Assembly: GCF_029867415.1 (NCBI RefSeq) | Contig: NC_081185.1 | Span: forward strand, 41,672,766 to 41,736,765 | Direction: 5' to 3' | Length of the DNA: 64,000 nucleotides | Source: Vicia villosa | Lineage: Eukaryota > Streptophyta > Magnoliopsida > Fabales > Fabaceae | In this document: in pieces, positions 1-10,795 of the stretch | Layout: each line of letters begins with the position of its first letter | Position numbering within the stretch: the stretch's first letter is position 1 | Notes under the pieces: model-generated | What the model was told of the DNA's origin: nothing | The model's input: the letters and a program-made list of their open reading frames with translations, nothing else | Database searches by the model: none | Translations under genes and position numbers: made by a program

Positions 1-2851
1 TTCAAAGTGTTCTCCTTCATGGATGGCTTCTCTGGGTACAATCAGATCAAGATGGAACCAGAAGACATGGAGAAAACAACGTTTATTACACCATGGGGAA
101 CTTTCTGCTACAAAGTCATGCCTTTTGGGTTGAAAAATGCAGGGGCAACGTATCAACGTGCCATGGTGACTCTTTTTCATGACATGATTCACAAAGAGAT
201 TGAAGTGTATGTCGACGACATGATCGCAAAATCTCATACTGAAGAAGAGCACTTGGTTCACTTGCAGAAGTTGTTTGAAAGGCTTCGGGAATTCAGACTG
301 AGGTTGAATCCAAACAAATGCACTTTCGGAGTGCGATCCGGAAAATTGTTGGGTTTTGTTGTTAGTGGGAAAGGTATTGAGGTCGATCCTGCAAAAATAA
401 AAGCTATACAAGAGATGCCTGAGCCGAGAACAGAAAAAGAGGTTCGTGGTTTCTTAGGGAGGTTGAACTACATTGCTAGATTCATCTCTCATCTTACGGC
501 CACTTGTGAACCAATATTCAAATTACTAAGAAAAGATCAGACGGCCAGGTGGAATAATGATTGTCAAAAAGCATTCGAAAAAGTGAAAGAGTATCTGCAG
601 GAACCTCCGATACTAATGCCTCCAGTGACAGGAAGGCCTTTGATTATGTACCTCACAGTTCTTGAAAATTCAATGGGATGTGTGCTGGGTCAACATGACG
701 AGTCTGGCCGAAAAGAGCATGCAATATACTACCTTAACAAAAAGTTTACCGACTGTGAATCTCGATACTCACTGCTCGAGAAAACTTGCTGTGCTTTGGT
801 GTGGGCTGCTCGCCAGCTGAGGCAGTATATGTTGGTTCACACCACCTTATTGATTTCCAAGATGGATCCTATCAAGTATGTTTTTGAGAAGCCCGCTCTT
901 TCCGGAAGAGTAGCCAAGTGGCAGATGATTTTGATTGAATATGATATCCAATATACTACCCAGAAAGCCATCAAAGGTAGTGTGTTGGCGGATTATCTTA
1001 CGCATCAGCCGGTCGAAGATTATGAGCCGATGAAGTTTGAATTCCCCGATGAGGATGTTTTGTACATCAGAGATTGTAACATTCCCGGACCAGAGGAAGG
1101 ACCCGAACCAGGATAGCGATGGACGCTCGTGTTCGATGGTGCCTCTAATGCACTTGGGAATGGTGTTGGAGCTGTAATTACTTCTCCATCAGGTTTTCAT
1201 ATTCCGTTTACAGCCAGAATTTGTTTTGATTGCACTAATAACATGGCTGAGTATGAAGCTTGCATTTATGGTATCGAAGCTGCGATCGATTTGCGAATCA
1301 AGTATTTGAAAGTTTATGGGGATTCCAATCTTGTCATTAGCCAGATCAATGCAGATTGGGAAACTCGCCATCGGAATCTGATTCCATACAGGGAGCATGT
1401 GATGAGACTTATTCCATACTTTGATGAGATTACATTCGAGCATATTTCTAGAGAAGAGAACAATCTTGCTGATGCTCTCGCTACTTTGGCTTCCATGTTC
1501 AAAGTGAAATGGGCTAATGAAGCGCCTAACATCACCATCAACAGGTTGGATGAGCCAGCATTTTGCTTTGAGGCTGATGTTGAATTAGACGGAAATCCAT
1601 GGTATCATGATATCAAAAAGTTCCTCGAAACTCAAGAGTATCCTCCCGAAGCGTCGGTGACTGGTAAGAAGTTTCTGAGAAGATTCGCAGCTAAGTTTTA
1701 CCTCAACGGTGGGGTTTTGTACAAGAGGCATCATGACGGTGTGTTACTCCGCTGTGTTGTAAAGGAAGAAGCTTCGAAAATCATAGAGGAAATGCACGAA
1801 GGTGAGTTTGGTACCCATTCTAGTGGGCATACAATGGCTAAGAAGATCTTGAGGGCTGGTTACTATTGGTCCATTATGGAAACTGATTGTCATAACCATG
1901 TCAGAATTTGTCACAAGTGCCAGATCTATGCTGACAAAGTGCACGTGCCGCCTGTGCCTTTGAATATTTTGACTTCTCCGTGGCCTTTTGCAATGTGGGG
2001 CATTGACATGATTGGAGAGATTAAGCCTACTGCTTCTAATGGACATCGTTTCATTTTGGTGGCCATCGATTACTTCACCAAGTGGGTTGAAGCCGCATCT
2101 TATGCGAATGTAACCAAGCAAGTGATTACTCGTTTTATCAAGCACAACATAATCTGTCGTTATGGGATTCCTGAGAAGATCATTACTGATAATGGATCAA
2201 ATCTCAATAACAAGTTGATGAAGGAGCTTTGTGAGTCCTTCAAGATTAAGCATCACAATTCTTCTTCGTATCGTCCAAAGATGAATGGCGCTGTCGAAGC
2301 GGCTAATAAGAATATTAAGAAGATTGTACAGAAGATGGTAGTGACTTACCGAGATTGGCATGAGATGTTACCGTTTGCTTTGCATGGTTATCGCACCTCT
2401 GTGCGTACATCGACTGGGGCAACTCCTTTCTCACTTGTTTACGGCATGGAAGCGGTACTGCCTGTTGAAGTTGAGATTTCTTCCTTGAGGATTATGAAAG
2501 ACGTCGAGCTTGACGAGTCTGAATGGGTATAGAATCGGATGGATCAGTTGAACCTCATTGATGAGAAGCGTTTGGCAGCTATTGGACATGGTCAGGTGTA
2601 CCAAAAGAAGATGAGGAAAGCTTTTGACAAGCGGGAACGACCTCAAAGCTACAAACCAGGCGATCTGGTGCTCAAAAGAATCATTCTCCCTCAAGGTGAT
2701 CCTCGAGGCAAGTGGACTCCGACGTATGAAGGCCCCTTTGTTGTGCAGAAAGTGTTCTCTGGCGGTCCCATGATGCTTGCAACGCAACGATGGATGGCGA
2801 GAACTTTCCGCACCCTGTGAACGCGGATGTAGTCAAAAATTCTTCGCATAG
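1..2851 (+). pseudogene. pol: Tat-C pol: reverse transcriptase, RNase H, second RNase H, integrase (broken)
   Basis: One reading frame is open from base 1. RT shows the YVDDM box near 208-222 and the LG-F-V-S thumb region. The first RNase H (about 600-1010) lacks the usual first aspartate, as is common in this clade. The second RNase H (about 1120-1500) keeps four acidic residues, in FDGAS, AEYEA, GDSNL and NLADAL. Integrase follows, with a zinc-binding H-x3-H and C-x2-C near 1820-1920 and the acidic triad in GIDMIG, TDNGSN and NGAVEAA. The frame is cut by TAG at 1114-1116 (a usual Trp position) and TAG at 2530-2532 (a usual Gln position), and by a single-base frameshift near 2780. After the shift the third-frame C-terminus continues and the probable original stop is TAG 2849-2851. 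Only three lesions in about 950 codons suggest fairly recent decay. Confidence 0.93.
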
Positions 2852-2852
2852 A

Positions 2853-2935
2853 CCTGATAAAAAAAAGAAGAACAAAAAAAGAAAAAAAAAAGAAAAAAAA
2901 AAGAAAAAAAGAAAGGAAAATAAATCAGGCAAAAG
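2853..2935 (+). repeat. Purine-rich A/AAAG tract after pol
   Basis: An almost pure A/G stretch, mostly AAAAAG repeats, directly follows the pol stop. It is low-complexity sequence, not the polypurine primer of the 3' LTR, which lies 3 kb further on. Confidence 0.8.
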
Positions 2936-3059
2936 AATGAAAAAGAAACAAATATACCCGCTAAGTTGAAAACCCGAAAGGGCGGCTTAGGCAAAAAAGG
3001 GACAAAAGCGAACGACTACATCTCGCATGCCACCTTGGCAATCACTCTTCATACATGCT

Positions 3060-3231
3060 TAGGGCTCCCGACCGAGGGATAAGCAAGACTCCGTGTTCTT
3101 GAGTTTGCACCTGGCAGCTCAAATCCCTAAAGCATTCACAACATCCAATCACTTTGTTTAGGGCTCCCGACCGAGGGATAAGCAAGACTCCGTGTTCTTG
3201 AGTTTGCACTTGGCAGCTCAAATCCCTAAAG
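3060..3231 (+). repeat. Post-pol block, two tandem copies (99 bp period)
   Basis: A roughly 72 bp block starting AGGGCTCCCGACCGAGGGAT and ending AAATCCCTAAAG occurs at about 3060-3132 and again at 3160-3231, with one clear difference (ACCTGG / ACTTGG). The same block, diverged and inverted, follows gag in Tat-A (18951-19033, 19367-19448) and Tat-B (45051-45130). It therefore marks the region just downstream of pol in this family. Confidence 0.85.
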
Positions 3232-5880
3232 GCTCTCACAAACCCCGTCGGGTCCACAAGTTCGGTGATGTCACACCAATCCGTTGTTAGATCGGGCAGT
3301 GGTCAATCCTAATGAGTACGGTCTTCCAAAGCAAGGAGATGAGAACGTCGGGGTTACAAAAGTGATAGTGGGATCGAAATCAATGGATATCCGTTTCACA
3401 TTGCCATTTCTCTTGTACTCAATAAATGCATGGTTACCTCTTACCAGAAACTACTTCTGAGATGTGTTCGCTCTTTTACGAGCATTCTGTTCGCAATTAA
3501 TAAAAGTCTCTTTATCTTAAACAACTGTTTTCTTTTACTGTTTTGTTTGCATAAAACGTCCTGGATTTGTATTAAACTTTGCATATGAAAACTGCATTGC
3601 TTTTACAATACATGATTAGAAATGATAAAATCTTTGAAATTACTTCAAAGTCTTGTGTGACCAGCATGGCAGGCCAAGATGCCATGCTATATCCTGGGGC
3701 ATTTTTCATTTGTTTGTCTCGCAGGTACGTCGTTGCAAGCGCTTCGCATCAGCATATTGACAGACATAGCTATGAGAAATTCTCACTCCCCAGCCGAGTG
3801 CATCCTAACGAGAGATTCTCATTCCCCAGCTGAGTATATCTGGATGAGACTTTCTTTGTTCCAAGATTCTCATCTCCGCAGTAAAGCACAGCTCAATGCA
3901 TTTTCCGTGCTTCAAAGGTCTTATTCCCCGGTGGAATGCCTTCTCCCCAGTTGAGTCAGGATTGGATGGTATCTGATTCCCCGACAAGCTCTTAATGAGG
4001 TTCCTTGACCGAGCTCCTCATTCTGCCCAGTAGAGCGTTTCTCTCCCAACAGATTGACCTGTTTTCCCCAGGAGAGTCATCTTGTTCCCTAGTGGAATTG
4101 CCTTAACAAAAGGTTCTTTTGCTAAGTTCCTTATCCCCAGCGGATCTCTCATATCCCTAGCAGATTGCTGTGCAGAAGCGTCCATCTTCCCCACTGAGTT
4201 TCTTTCCTCAGCAGAGATTCACATGCATCCTCAGCAGAACCTGTTCTCATCTAGGATTTCCCCAGCGGAATGCGTCCTATACAAGCAAGTTGATCACTCC
4301 CCATCAAAGTTGTCATCATGGCTTTCCCTTATCTTAACATCCCCAAGGTGTCGAGATTTTGCTTCTCCAATGAAGTTGCCCGGGTATCCCCAAGCAGGGT
4401 TTATTCCCCAAACAGAGCTCGCGTCCAGATTTTGATCATCTCCAGCAGATATCTGATCCATCTTTGCCAGCTCACAATTTGTGACCCTTGGTCACTTATC
4501 TTGTCCTCCCCGCAGAGTTCCGTATTCTCTCCAGGACTTCTTCAGCAATTCAGTGCTCTTCCGTTGTCTCCCTAAGAAACGTTCGAATCATGCATCATTC
4601 GCATTGCATTCTCTAAGCGTGTAGCATATTCCTCCTCGGAAACGTTATTCCATACACACTCATACATGCATCATGCATAAATCATATCATATCTGTCTCT
4701 TTCTGCAGGAAAGTTATCCAGATTCAAATGCTCCCTAGAGAGCAATGTTCGCCTAGTCATTACAGGCGCTTATCCTGATTTTTTGAATCAGAAGAGGATT
4801 GTTCTACTTATTTTCTAGCATAGCTCAGATCAGTTCAAAGACATTCCTATTCCCGATGCCCCCAGCTCGGTGGAAGATATTTGTTCCTCTCCTGATATCC
4901 AGATTAGTTGAAGGAACCGCCTCCGGATCTCCCAAGATCTTCCGAAGGAGCAAGCCCTCTGATACATCAGATCAGTTGGAAATATCTACTCCCTGACGAT
5001 TTAGTTCGTTCAGAAGAAAAAACTCGTCTGCCCAGTCCTGATGCCTAACCATCAGTTGAAGACGCTTTCTTTACCCGGCGTACACAGTTCGGAAGAGATA
5101 TCTGTTCCTATCCTAATATTCAGATTCAGATTAGTTGAAGGAACCGCCTCCGGATCTCCCAAGATCTTACGAAGGAGCAAGCCACTGATATCATCAGATC
5201 AGATGGAGATTTCTGCCTGATCGACTTTGTCTTTCAGATGAAGATTGTCCTACTTATTTTCTGGCGTCATGTCCATATCAGTTTAAAGGCATTCTTTCCC
5301 CGGCGTACACAGTTCGGGAGAGATATTATTCCTATCCTGATTTCCAGTTCAGTTGAAGGAGCCGCCTCCGGATCCCCGTGGTCTTACGAAGGCGTTAGCC
5401 GCTAATTCCCAGATTAGTAGAAATATCTACTTGATGATTTAATTGCATCAGAAGAGATGTCTGCCCAGATTCCCAGATCAGAGATACCTATTACCCGTTG
5501 ATGTCTGATTCAACCGATGTATCTCCCTCGATTCCCAGATCGACTTAAGACATCTATCCCGATGCAAGTTCGGAGACATCTGCTACGCCTGATACTCAGA
5601 TCAGTCGAGATGTTCCTTCTCTTGATGCCCAGATCATTTGAAGTGTTTCCCCTGCCTGTGGGTGCCCGTTCCTTCTTATCACAAGTTGGAGCATATTTAT
5701 TATCCAGATCAATTGAAGTTTTTTCTCCCTGCTTGCGGGGTGGTACATTCCTTCTTGTTACAAGACGGAATCTTCTATTGATCAAGAGCGCAAATTTTCG
5801 AGTTCATTCTGGTATTCAATCTCCTTCCACCTCAACGGTTCGAAACTTTCGTTTCTCACTCGTCAGGTTCAAGAAGTTTG
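3232..5880 (+). other. Tat-C non-coding spacer between pol and the 3' LTR
   Basis: No ORF here matches a known domain. From 3780 to 4560 the text is dense in CCCCAGC/CCCAGTTGAG-type motifs (for example CCCCAGCGGAT), a loose degenerate repeat. From about 4800 to 5450 three imperfect copies of a roughly 220 bp unit are visible; AAGGAACCGCCTCCGGATC or a close variant recurs at 4911, 5138 and 5356. Long repeat-rich spacers at this place are typical of Ogre-like elements. Confidence 0.7.
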
Positions 5881-5892
5881 AATAGGGGCAGC
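5881..5892 (+). promoter_or_regulatory. Polypurine tract of Tat-C
   Basis: AATAGGGGCAGC directly precedes the LTR start TGTTGCACCCC. The same tract, reverse complemented, abuts the 3' LTRs of Tat-A and Tat-B, which supports its role as plus-strand primer. Confidence 0.88.
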
Positions 5893-6803
5893 TGTTGCAC
5901 CCCAAAATTTGCCCTCTTTATTTGAGCTATAAGTTAATAATGACATTTATTTCGTCATTCAAAAATGGAAGAAAAATAATAAAGAGTTTTCATGGGTTTA
6001 AGAAGATAAGGTGTGAAAAATGGTTTAAACAGTGGAAGTACAAGAAAATTCGCAAGTCATATTTGGAAGGTGATATGACCTAAGTTCCCGAGTTGTACCC
6101 ACTGTTTCGACGATATCTACAACTTTCGTGTTCGGCTCGGAAGCGAATTCTTTGAGGAAGGTCGTCAAATTTGCAAATTATTTTAGATTTCACAATGAAA
6201 AACAGTGTTGAATGTAGGGTTTCGGACCTCGGAAAATTCATATCTCCCAATCCGCTCGTCGGATTCACTTGAAACTTTAACTGGAGCTCCGTACCATCAT
6301 TACCAAGATTTCATATGTTCGGACTGAAGGCCAATTATGCACGGGAAATTCCCAGAATTTTAAGGATCGTCGCATTGTTTCGGTAAAAAGTGTGTTTTCG
6401 AGTATGTCGCGCCTAGTTTGAAAATTCATAACTTCTTCGATTTTTATCGTATGAAGTCCACTCCGGCAGCATTTTCTTGGAAATTTCGTTAGCTTCGATT
6501 CTTCGTCACACATGCTTGTTCAGATTTTGAGCCGAAGATAGGGTTTTATCGAGTTCTTTGAGCGGTACTCACAAAACTCTGCACAGTTGCACCAGATGAG
6601 TCGGCGTTTCTCGCCATTCAAACGTGCGTATTTTCTTCATCGCTTATCGGATTGAGGTGATTCTCGCGGAAATGAGTCACGAATTTGGTCATCTTCACAG
6701 TGGCATTGGTTTCGTTCCGGAATTCAGAGCCGAACCGAGTTTCCTTAAAAAACGAGCCAAAATAAGACGCACCGAGGGCAATTTGGACATTTCGCGTTGA
6801 CAA

Positions 6804-6810
6804 TATATAA
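6804..6810 (+). promoter_or_regulatory. Putative TATA box, Tat-C LTR promoter
   Basis: TATATAA lies about 0.9 kb into the LTR, followed by a CT-rich leader (CTCTCTCAATTCTC near 6880). The position fits a U3/R boundary near 6835, leaving about 2.9 kb of R-U5. Placement is from sequence only. Confidence 0.5.
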
Positions 6811-7650
6811 ACATTTTGCTCTTCACAAATCAGGGGGAGGACTCTCATAATTTCAATTTACCAAAAAGATCACAAACACTTTCTCTCAATTCTCTCTCAA
6901 TTCTCTTGAATCAAAACTACAAATCACATAAAACTTTCATCAATATTCATCAATTTTGGATCAAGATCATGAAGATGGATTGAAGAAATCAAGATCCGAA
7001 ATTCGAATTCTTCTCCTCTCATCACTACATAGCGCGCGCCCTCCCCTTCTCTCACTCTGGATTTCGTTTTCGAATTCGTGTCGTGTTCGCGTTCGTATCG
7101 TGTTCGTGTTCGCGCTTTGGTTTGGATCTTCATCCGGTATGCCTTTGAATCTTGAATTAAGTGCTTAATTGTTGATTATTATGTGAATTCAAATCTAGAT
7201 CTACTTCTTATTCTTGATTTATGGATGATTGATGATGATCGATCGGTGAATTTGTTCATTTTTTGCTCGAATCGATAATGTTCATGAGAATTATGGTTAG
7301 ATTTGATGTTTATTGCTTATGATTGATATCCGTTGATGATGAATTGTGATGTTCGTGTTTGAATCCGTGATTCGTTGATGATTTTGTGTGTATAATTGTC
7401 GATGTTCATGCGTGTTGTTTGCGATGTACTCAACGTGTTCGTATAAATGCATGTACTACACTTTTTGCTTGATAATTGCTCTGCTTGACGTGTCGCGCTT
7501 TGCATGATTATGCTCGTTTGACTTGTATGACACGCGTTTAATCCATGATTCGATGCTTGTTTGTTTTGATTGCGAGTCGGTACCGTTTTGGATTGATCGT
7601 GAATGGCTACGAGGCTTAAAAAATGCATAAAATTCTGTTTTACTACGCCA

Positions 7651-7936
7651 GGAACCGGTTCCCAATCAATCCAAAATGCTGATTCTCTGGCTTTTTGTAC
7701 CAGGAACCGGGTTGTCCCTAGGTGGGAACCGGTTCTTGCGTTGTTTTTCCCCTGTGCTTTTGTGCCAGGAACCGGTTCGTCCCAGCCAGGAACCGGTTCC
7801 CAGCTGTTTGAAATGTTGTTGGTTCTGTGTTTTTGTACCAGGAACCGGGTTGTCCCTAGGTGGGAACCGGTTCCCAGTTTTCTGTCTTTGGTTTTTAGTA
7901 CTAGGAACCGGGTTGTCCTATGCAGGAACCGGTTCC
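7651..7936. repeat. Cluster of GGAACCGGTTCC palindromes in the Tat-C LTR
   Basis: Four perfect 12 bp palindromes lie at 7651-7662, 7789-7800, 7863-7874 and 7925-7936. Two near copies (GGAACCGGTTC) are at 7725-7735 and 7768-7778. Three related GGAACCGGGTTGTCC blocks lie between them, at about 7703, 7841 and 7905. They are separated by unrelated 25-60 bp segments, downstream of the presumed transcription start. Confidence 0.9.
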
Positions 7937-9564
7937 TGTGTTCAAATTTTGTGTTTTCTTTTATAACTTCAATCTTGCATAACTTTTTACTCGTAGCTCC
8001 GATTTGCACGTTCTTTATATCGACGGAAAGCTTATGAGACGTACTATCTAGCTAGATACTTGGTTTTCATTAATTTGTAGATCCTTCATGTTTGATTTCT
8101 CTTTGATGTTTCATTGTCCATTTCATGTTTACATTACTTGTCAGTTTCCTTTCGCTTTATAGTAATAATGCAATTCTGATTGCGATGTTTGTTATCTCTA
8201 ACTTGTGTGCTAATGTGCAAGGTTTTTGGATAGTCACCGACCGGCGTTTATTGCTTGATTGTTCCGCTTTACTTGCGGAACACGATTTCCTTCGTTCGCA
8301 TCGTGTTCTCATCTTAGAGACACGATCCTTTTACTTTATACCTGCTTGTTTGGTTTGCTTGTTCCTCTTGCAGGTGTATTGTGATTGTGCTCGACGCGCA
8401 CGTCGACCTTTGTGTGCTTTCATGGCTAATCGGTGTGCTGACCATTTGCTTTTGCTTTGCTAGCTCGCTCGCGGGATTCTTAGTTTCTTTGCTTTGCTTC
8501 GCTTTAGTTTACGGATCATCATCCGTTTGGTATTGATCCCGTTTCATTTTACTTTTCTCGCACTTTATCGCCTTCTCGCATCATCCTTTAACATGAGAAG
8601 TAGGACCTAGACATGCATCTGGCCAAGTCCTCGAAAGAGGCTCTGTTCTTGTTGGTGTGTTTATATTTGTGCTTTGCGGCAGGGAGTCACGGTGTAATAA
8701 GTCCTATATGGCACTCCGTTAAGTCCTCATGGAAGGCACGCGGTAAGGGTTAGCAATCAACCCCCGCTTAGTCTCATCGAGTCCGTTCATTATGCGCACG
8801 CTACGCGTCGCTCGCTTCTGAACCTGCACAAGATCTCGTTATCAAGTATGTCAGGAAAAGGGTTCATGCAGCCGGACCCCCGCCTTTCTTATAGCTCGCG
8901 TCGCTCGACGTTGATGCTCGGTGTACGCACGCACCGTTTTCCTTTACGATCCGTGACGGCTTGGTTGCTGAGAGGGGTCCGCCCTCTTGTCTATGGCCCG
9001 ATCATTTTCGCGAGGTCTAATGCTTGGTTGACTTGGGTTGAGCTGCTCCCCTTGGCTATGGCGGGACCGCTTTTCTACCACTCGGTTAGTACCGTTGGTT
9101 TGTTTGCTTTACGTGCGGACGCTCGTTTGTGTGATATTATTGTTTGGTTCCTTTATCCCTCGTAGGTTGCTAGTTTAGTTTAGACTTGTACCCTTTGTAT
9201 GATAACATTAGGTAGCAAGCTTTCCCCTTAGCTTAGGTCTTCCTCATGCATTCTTTAAAACACAAACCATACTCTTTGATTTTCTTTTCTTAAGAGCTTG
9301 TTATTTCCGCTCCATTCCCAAGCATAAGTCTCCAAAGGTCGAGCGGCGGAGTGTGAATGTAACTCGTTCACCTAAAAAACACAAAACAAACAAAAATTAG
9401 TTAGCCGAACTACGGTAGCTCTGATTCTGCAAAACAGATACGTAGGCAGAGGGGTAGGGCCCGTGCGAGCATAATCCTTTCTTTTCCCTACATTCTGCAT
9501 TCATTTTAGTCCAGATTAGCATAGATTTGTTACACAGCCATAGATTTAGACACAGGCGTGGATA

Positions 9565-9611
9565 CCATCGAGTACGATGGGCGCGAGGGGTGCTAATACC
9601 TTCCCCTCGCG
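9565..9611 (+). other. Two adjacent hairpins in U5 (Tat-C)
   Basis: Hairpin 1 is CCATCG-AGTA-CGATGG (9565-9580). Hairpin 2 pairs CGCGAGGGG (9582-9590) with CCCCTCGCG (9603-9611) around the loop TGCTAATACCTT. Equivalent pairs exist in every other Tat LTR of the window, with compensating changes in Tat-E. Confidence 0.85.
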
Positions 9612-9708
9612 TAACAGACTCCCTTACCCTTTTTTTTCTGGTCGTGAGACCGTTGTTTTGTTTTGTGGTTTGCTGGCATTCCCTTCCTCTTCAGGATAAA
9701 TATGTTAG

Positions 9709-9719
9709 TGGCGACTTTG
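9709..9719 (+). other. Primer-site-like sequence at the Tat-C LTR end
   Basis: TGGCGACTTTG, 21 nt before the LTR end, matches the first 11 nt of the Tat primer-binding site (TGGCGACTCTG) at 10 of 11 positions. It is inside the LTR, so it is not the primer site itself. Confidence 0.7.
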
Positions 9720-9740
9720 TTAATTTTCGCGGTAGCGACA

Positions 9741-9869
9741 ACTTCCAAGAAATTGACAAATTCCGGAAGTGCTTTTCCTTTCAACTCTATCTCCAGCATA
9801 GTCAGCATCACAAAATCCTACTAAGTTGTACTCTTTAGATCTTCTATAGACTAAACCAACATTAGTAGT
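9741..9869 (-). pseudogene. pol: Cop2 pol fragment: copia RNase H start
   Basis: The minus strand codes for NVGLVYRRSKEYN followed by FCDADYAGD and KSTSGICQFLG, the start of the Ty1/copia RNase H domain. It is 43 codons long. On its left it is cut by the Tat-C LTR immediately after QFLG. On its right it is cut by Tat-A; the preceding codons (the AVKRILRYLKGTT region) resume at 33654 on the other side of Tat-A, in the order expected of one copia gene. The rest of this RNase H and the Cop2 3' LTR must lie left of the window. Confidence 0.93.
9865..9869. repeat. Target-site duplication GTAGT, left copy (Tat-A)
   Basis: GTAGT precedes the Tat-A end TATCGCACG (usual form TGTCGCACG). The same five bases follow the other end at 33654-33658. 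Confidence 0.9.
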
Positions 9870-10004
9870 TATCGCACGCTCGCGAAAAATGAACAGAGTC
9901 GCCACCAATATATTTATCCCATAAGGGAAAGGGATATCAGAAAACCTAACAAAGGGAAGGAACAGGGTCTCGCGACCAGAGAATCTAGGTACGGGAGTCG
10001 GTTA

Positions 10005-10051
10005 CGCGAGGGGAAGGTGCTAGCACCCCTCACGCCCATCGTACTCGATGG
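10005..10051 (-). other. Two adjacent hairpins in U5 (Tat-A 3' LTR)
   Basis: The plus strand shows CGCGAGGGG (10005-10013) against CCCCTCACG (10026-10034), then CCATCG-TACT-CGATGG (10036-10051). On the sense (minus) strand the first stem has one G-U pair and is otherwise complete. Order and spacing match Tat-C. Confidence 0.82.
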
Positions 10052-10521
10052 TATCCACCTATGTTCGTTTCTATCTAAAGGGTGTATACTATGTCTATGT
10101 CTAAATGCGAAATGAATGCAGAATGTAGGGAAAATAAAGAATTGTACTCGCACGGGCCCTACCCCGCTGCCTACGTATCCTTTTCAGGAATCAGAGTTAC
10201 CGTAGCTCGGCTCACGTTTTTCTGTTTGTTTTTTGTGTTTTTTAGTTGGGCGGAGTTAACGCTCGCGCTCTTGCATAAGGGGACAGCCTAGGATGCAATG
10301 GAGCGGAGATAACGGTGCCCTTAGGAAGAAGAAAAGAGATGATTGGTTTGTGTCTTTTAGGATAGATGAGTGATGAACAGTTCCCAATACCGGGCCACTC
10401 ACCACTCTCTCTACTTTGCTTTAGTCTGAACCATTGTTAGGTGTTTTAAGTGTTTTTGGGTTGTGTATTTTTTAAGGGGGATTTGCTTTGCGAATTGAAT
10501 CACATAAAATGTATAATGATC

Positions 10522-10795
10522 GAGAAGCAGATTAGGGAATGAATCCCACTCACTTCCATCCCATTATATAATGTTTGAGAAACAGATTAGAGAATGAATC
10601 TCACTCATTTCTCTCCCATTAATTAATGTTTGAGAAACAGATTAGGGAATGAATCCCACTCATTTCTCTCCCATTAAGTAGCGACCGAGAAACAGATTAG
10701 GGAATAAATCCCACTCGTTTCTATGCCACTAAGTGATTGAGAAACAGATTAGGGAATGAATCCCACTCATCTCTCTATCACTTTCTTAATGTGAT
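10522..10795. repeat. Five tandem ~54 bp units in the Tat-A 3' LTR
   Basis: Each unit contains GAGAAACAGATTAGGGAATG (first copy GAGAAGCAG), then AATCCCACTCA and a CCATTA-type end. Units start near 10522, 10577, 10632, 10686 and 10739. Five are also present in the other Tat-A LTR (29869-30142) and in the Tat-B LTRs (from about 35755 and 48325), so the array predates the split of these subfamilies. Confidence 0.88.

Larger units (their letters stand above)
1..9740 (+). mobile_element. Tat-C: Ty3/gypsy Tat-clade (Ogre-like) retrotransposon, 3' part
   Basis: The 5' LTR, gag and the start of pol lie left of the window. Visible in order are pol (RT, RNase H, second RNase H, integrase), a 3 kb non-coding spacer, a polypurine tract and a full 3' LTR. 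The right end (GCGACA at 9735-9740) abuts copia coding sequence in the codons after QFLG, so the boundary is precise; ACTTC at 9741-9745 is the expected target duplication, whose partner is outside. A second RNase H between RNase H and integrase is the hallmark of the Tat clade. The element sits in Cop2 in the opposite orientation to it. Confidence 0.93.
5893..9740 (+). mobile_element. Tat-C 3' LTR (3848 bp)
   Basis: It starts TGTTGCACCCCAAA after the polypurine tract and ends GGTAGCGACA at the junction with copia coding sequence. The start resembles the Tat-A/B LTR start (TGTCATACCCCAAAT), and the last 200 bp share motifs with all Tat LTRs here. The interior has a TATA-like box near 6804, a cluster of GGAACCGGTTCC palindromes at 7651-7936 and no convincing gene. 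ORFs in 7317-8165 and 8848-9165 run through repeats or lack recognisable domains. Confidence 0.92.

Noticed and set aside
2431..2787. 118-codon minus-strand ORF and other minus-strand ORFs in 1189-2145
   Set aside because: They are shadows of Tat-C pol, whose frame has recognisable catalytic motifs.
7317..8009. 230-codon minus-strand ORF
   Set aside because: It is antisense to the Tat-C LTR and owes its length to the GGAACCGGTTCC repeats; overlapping plus-strand ORFs are open for the same reason.
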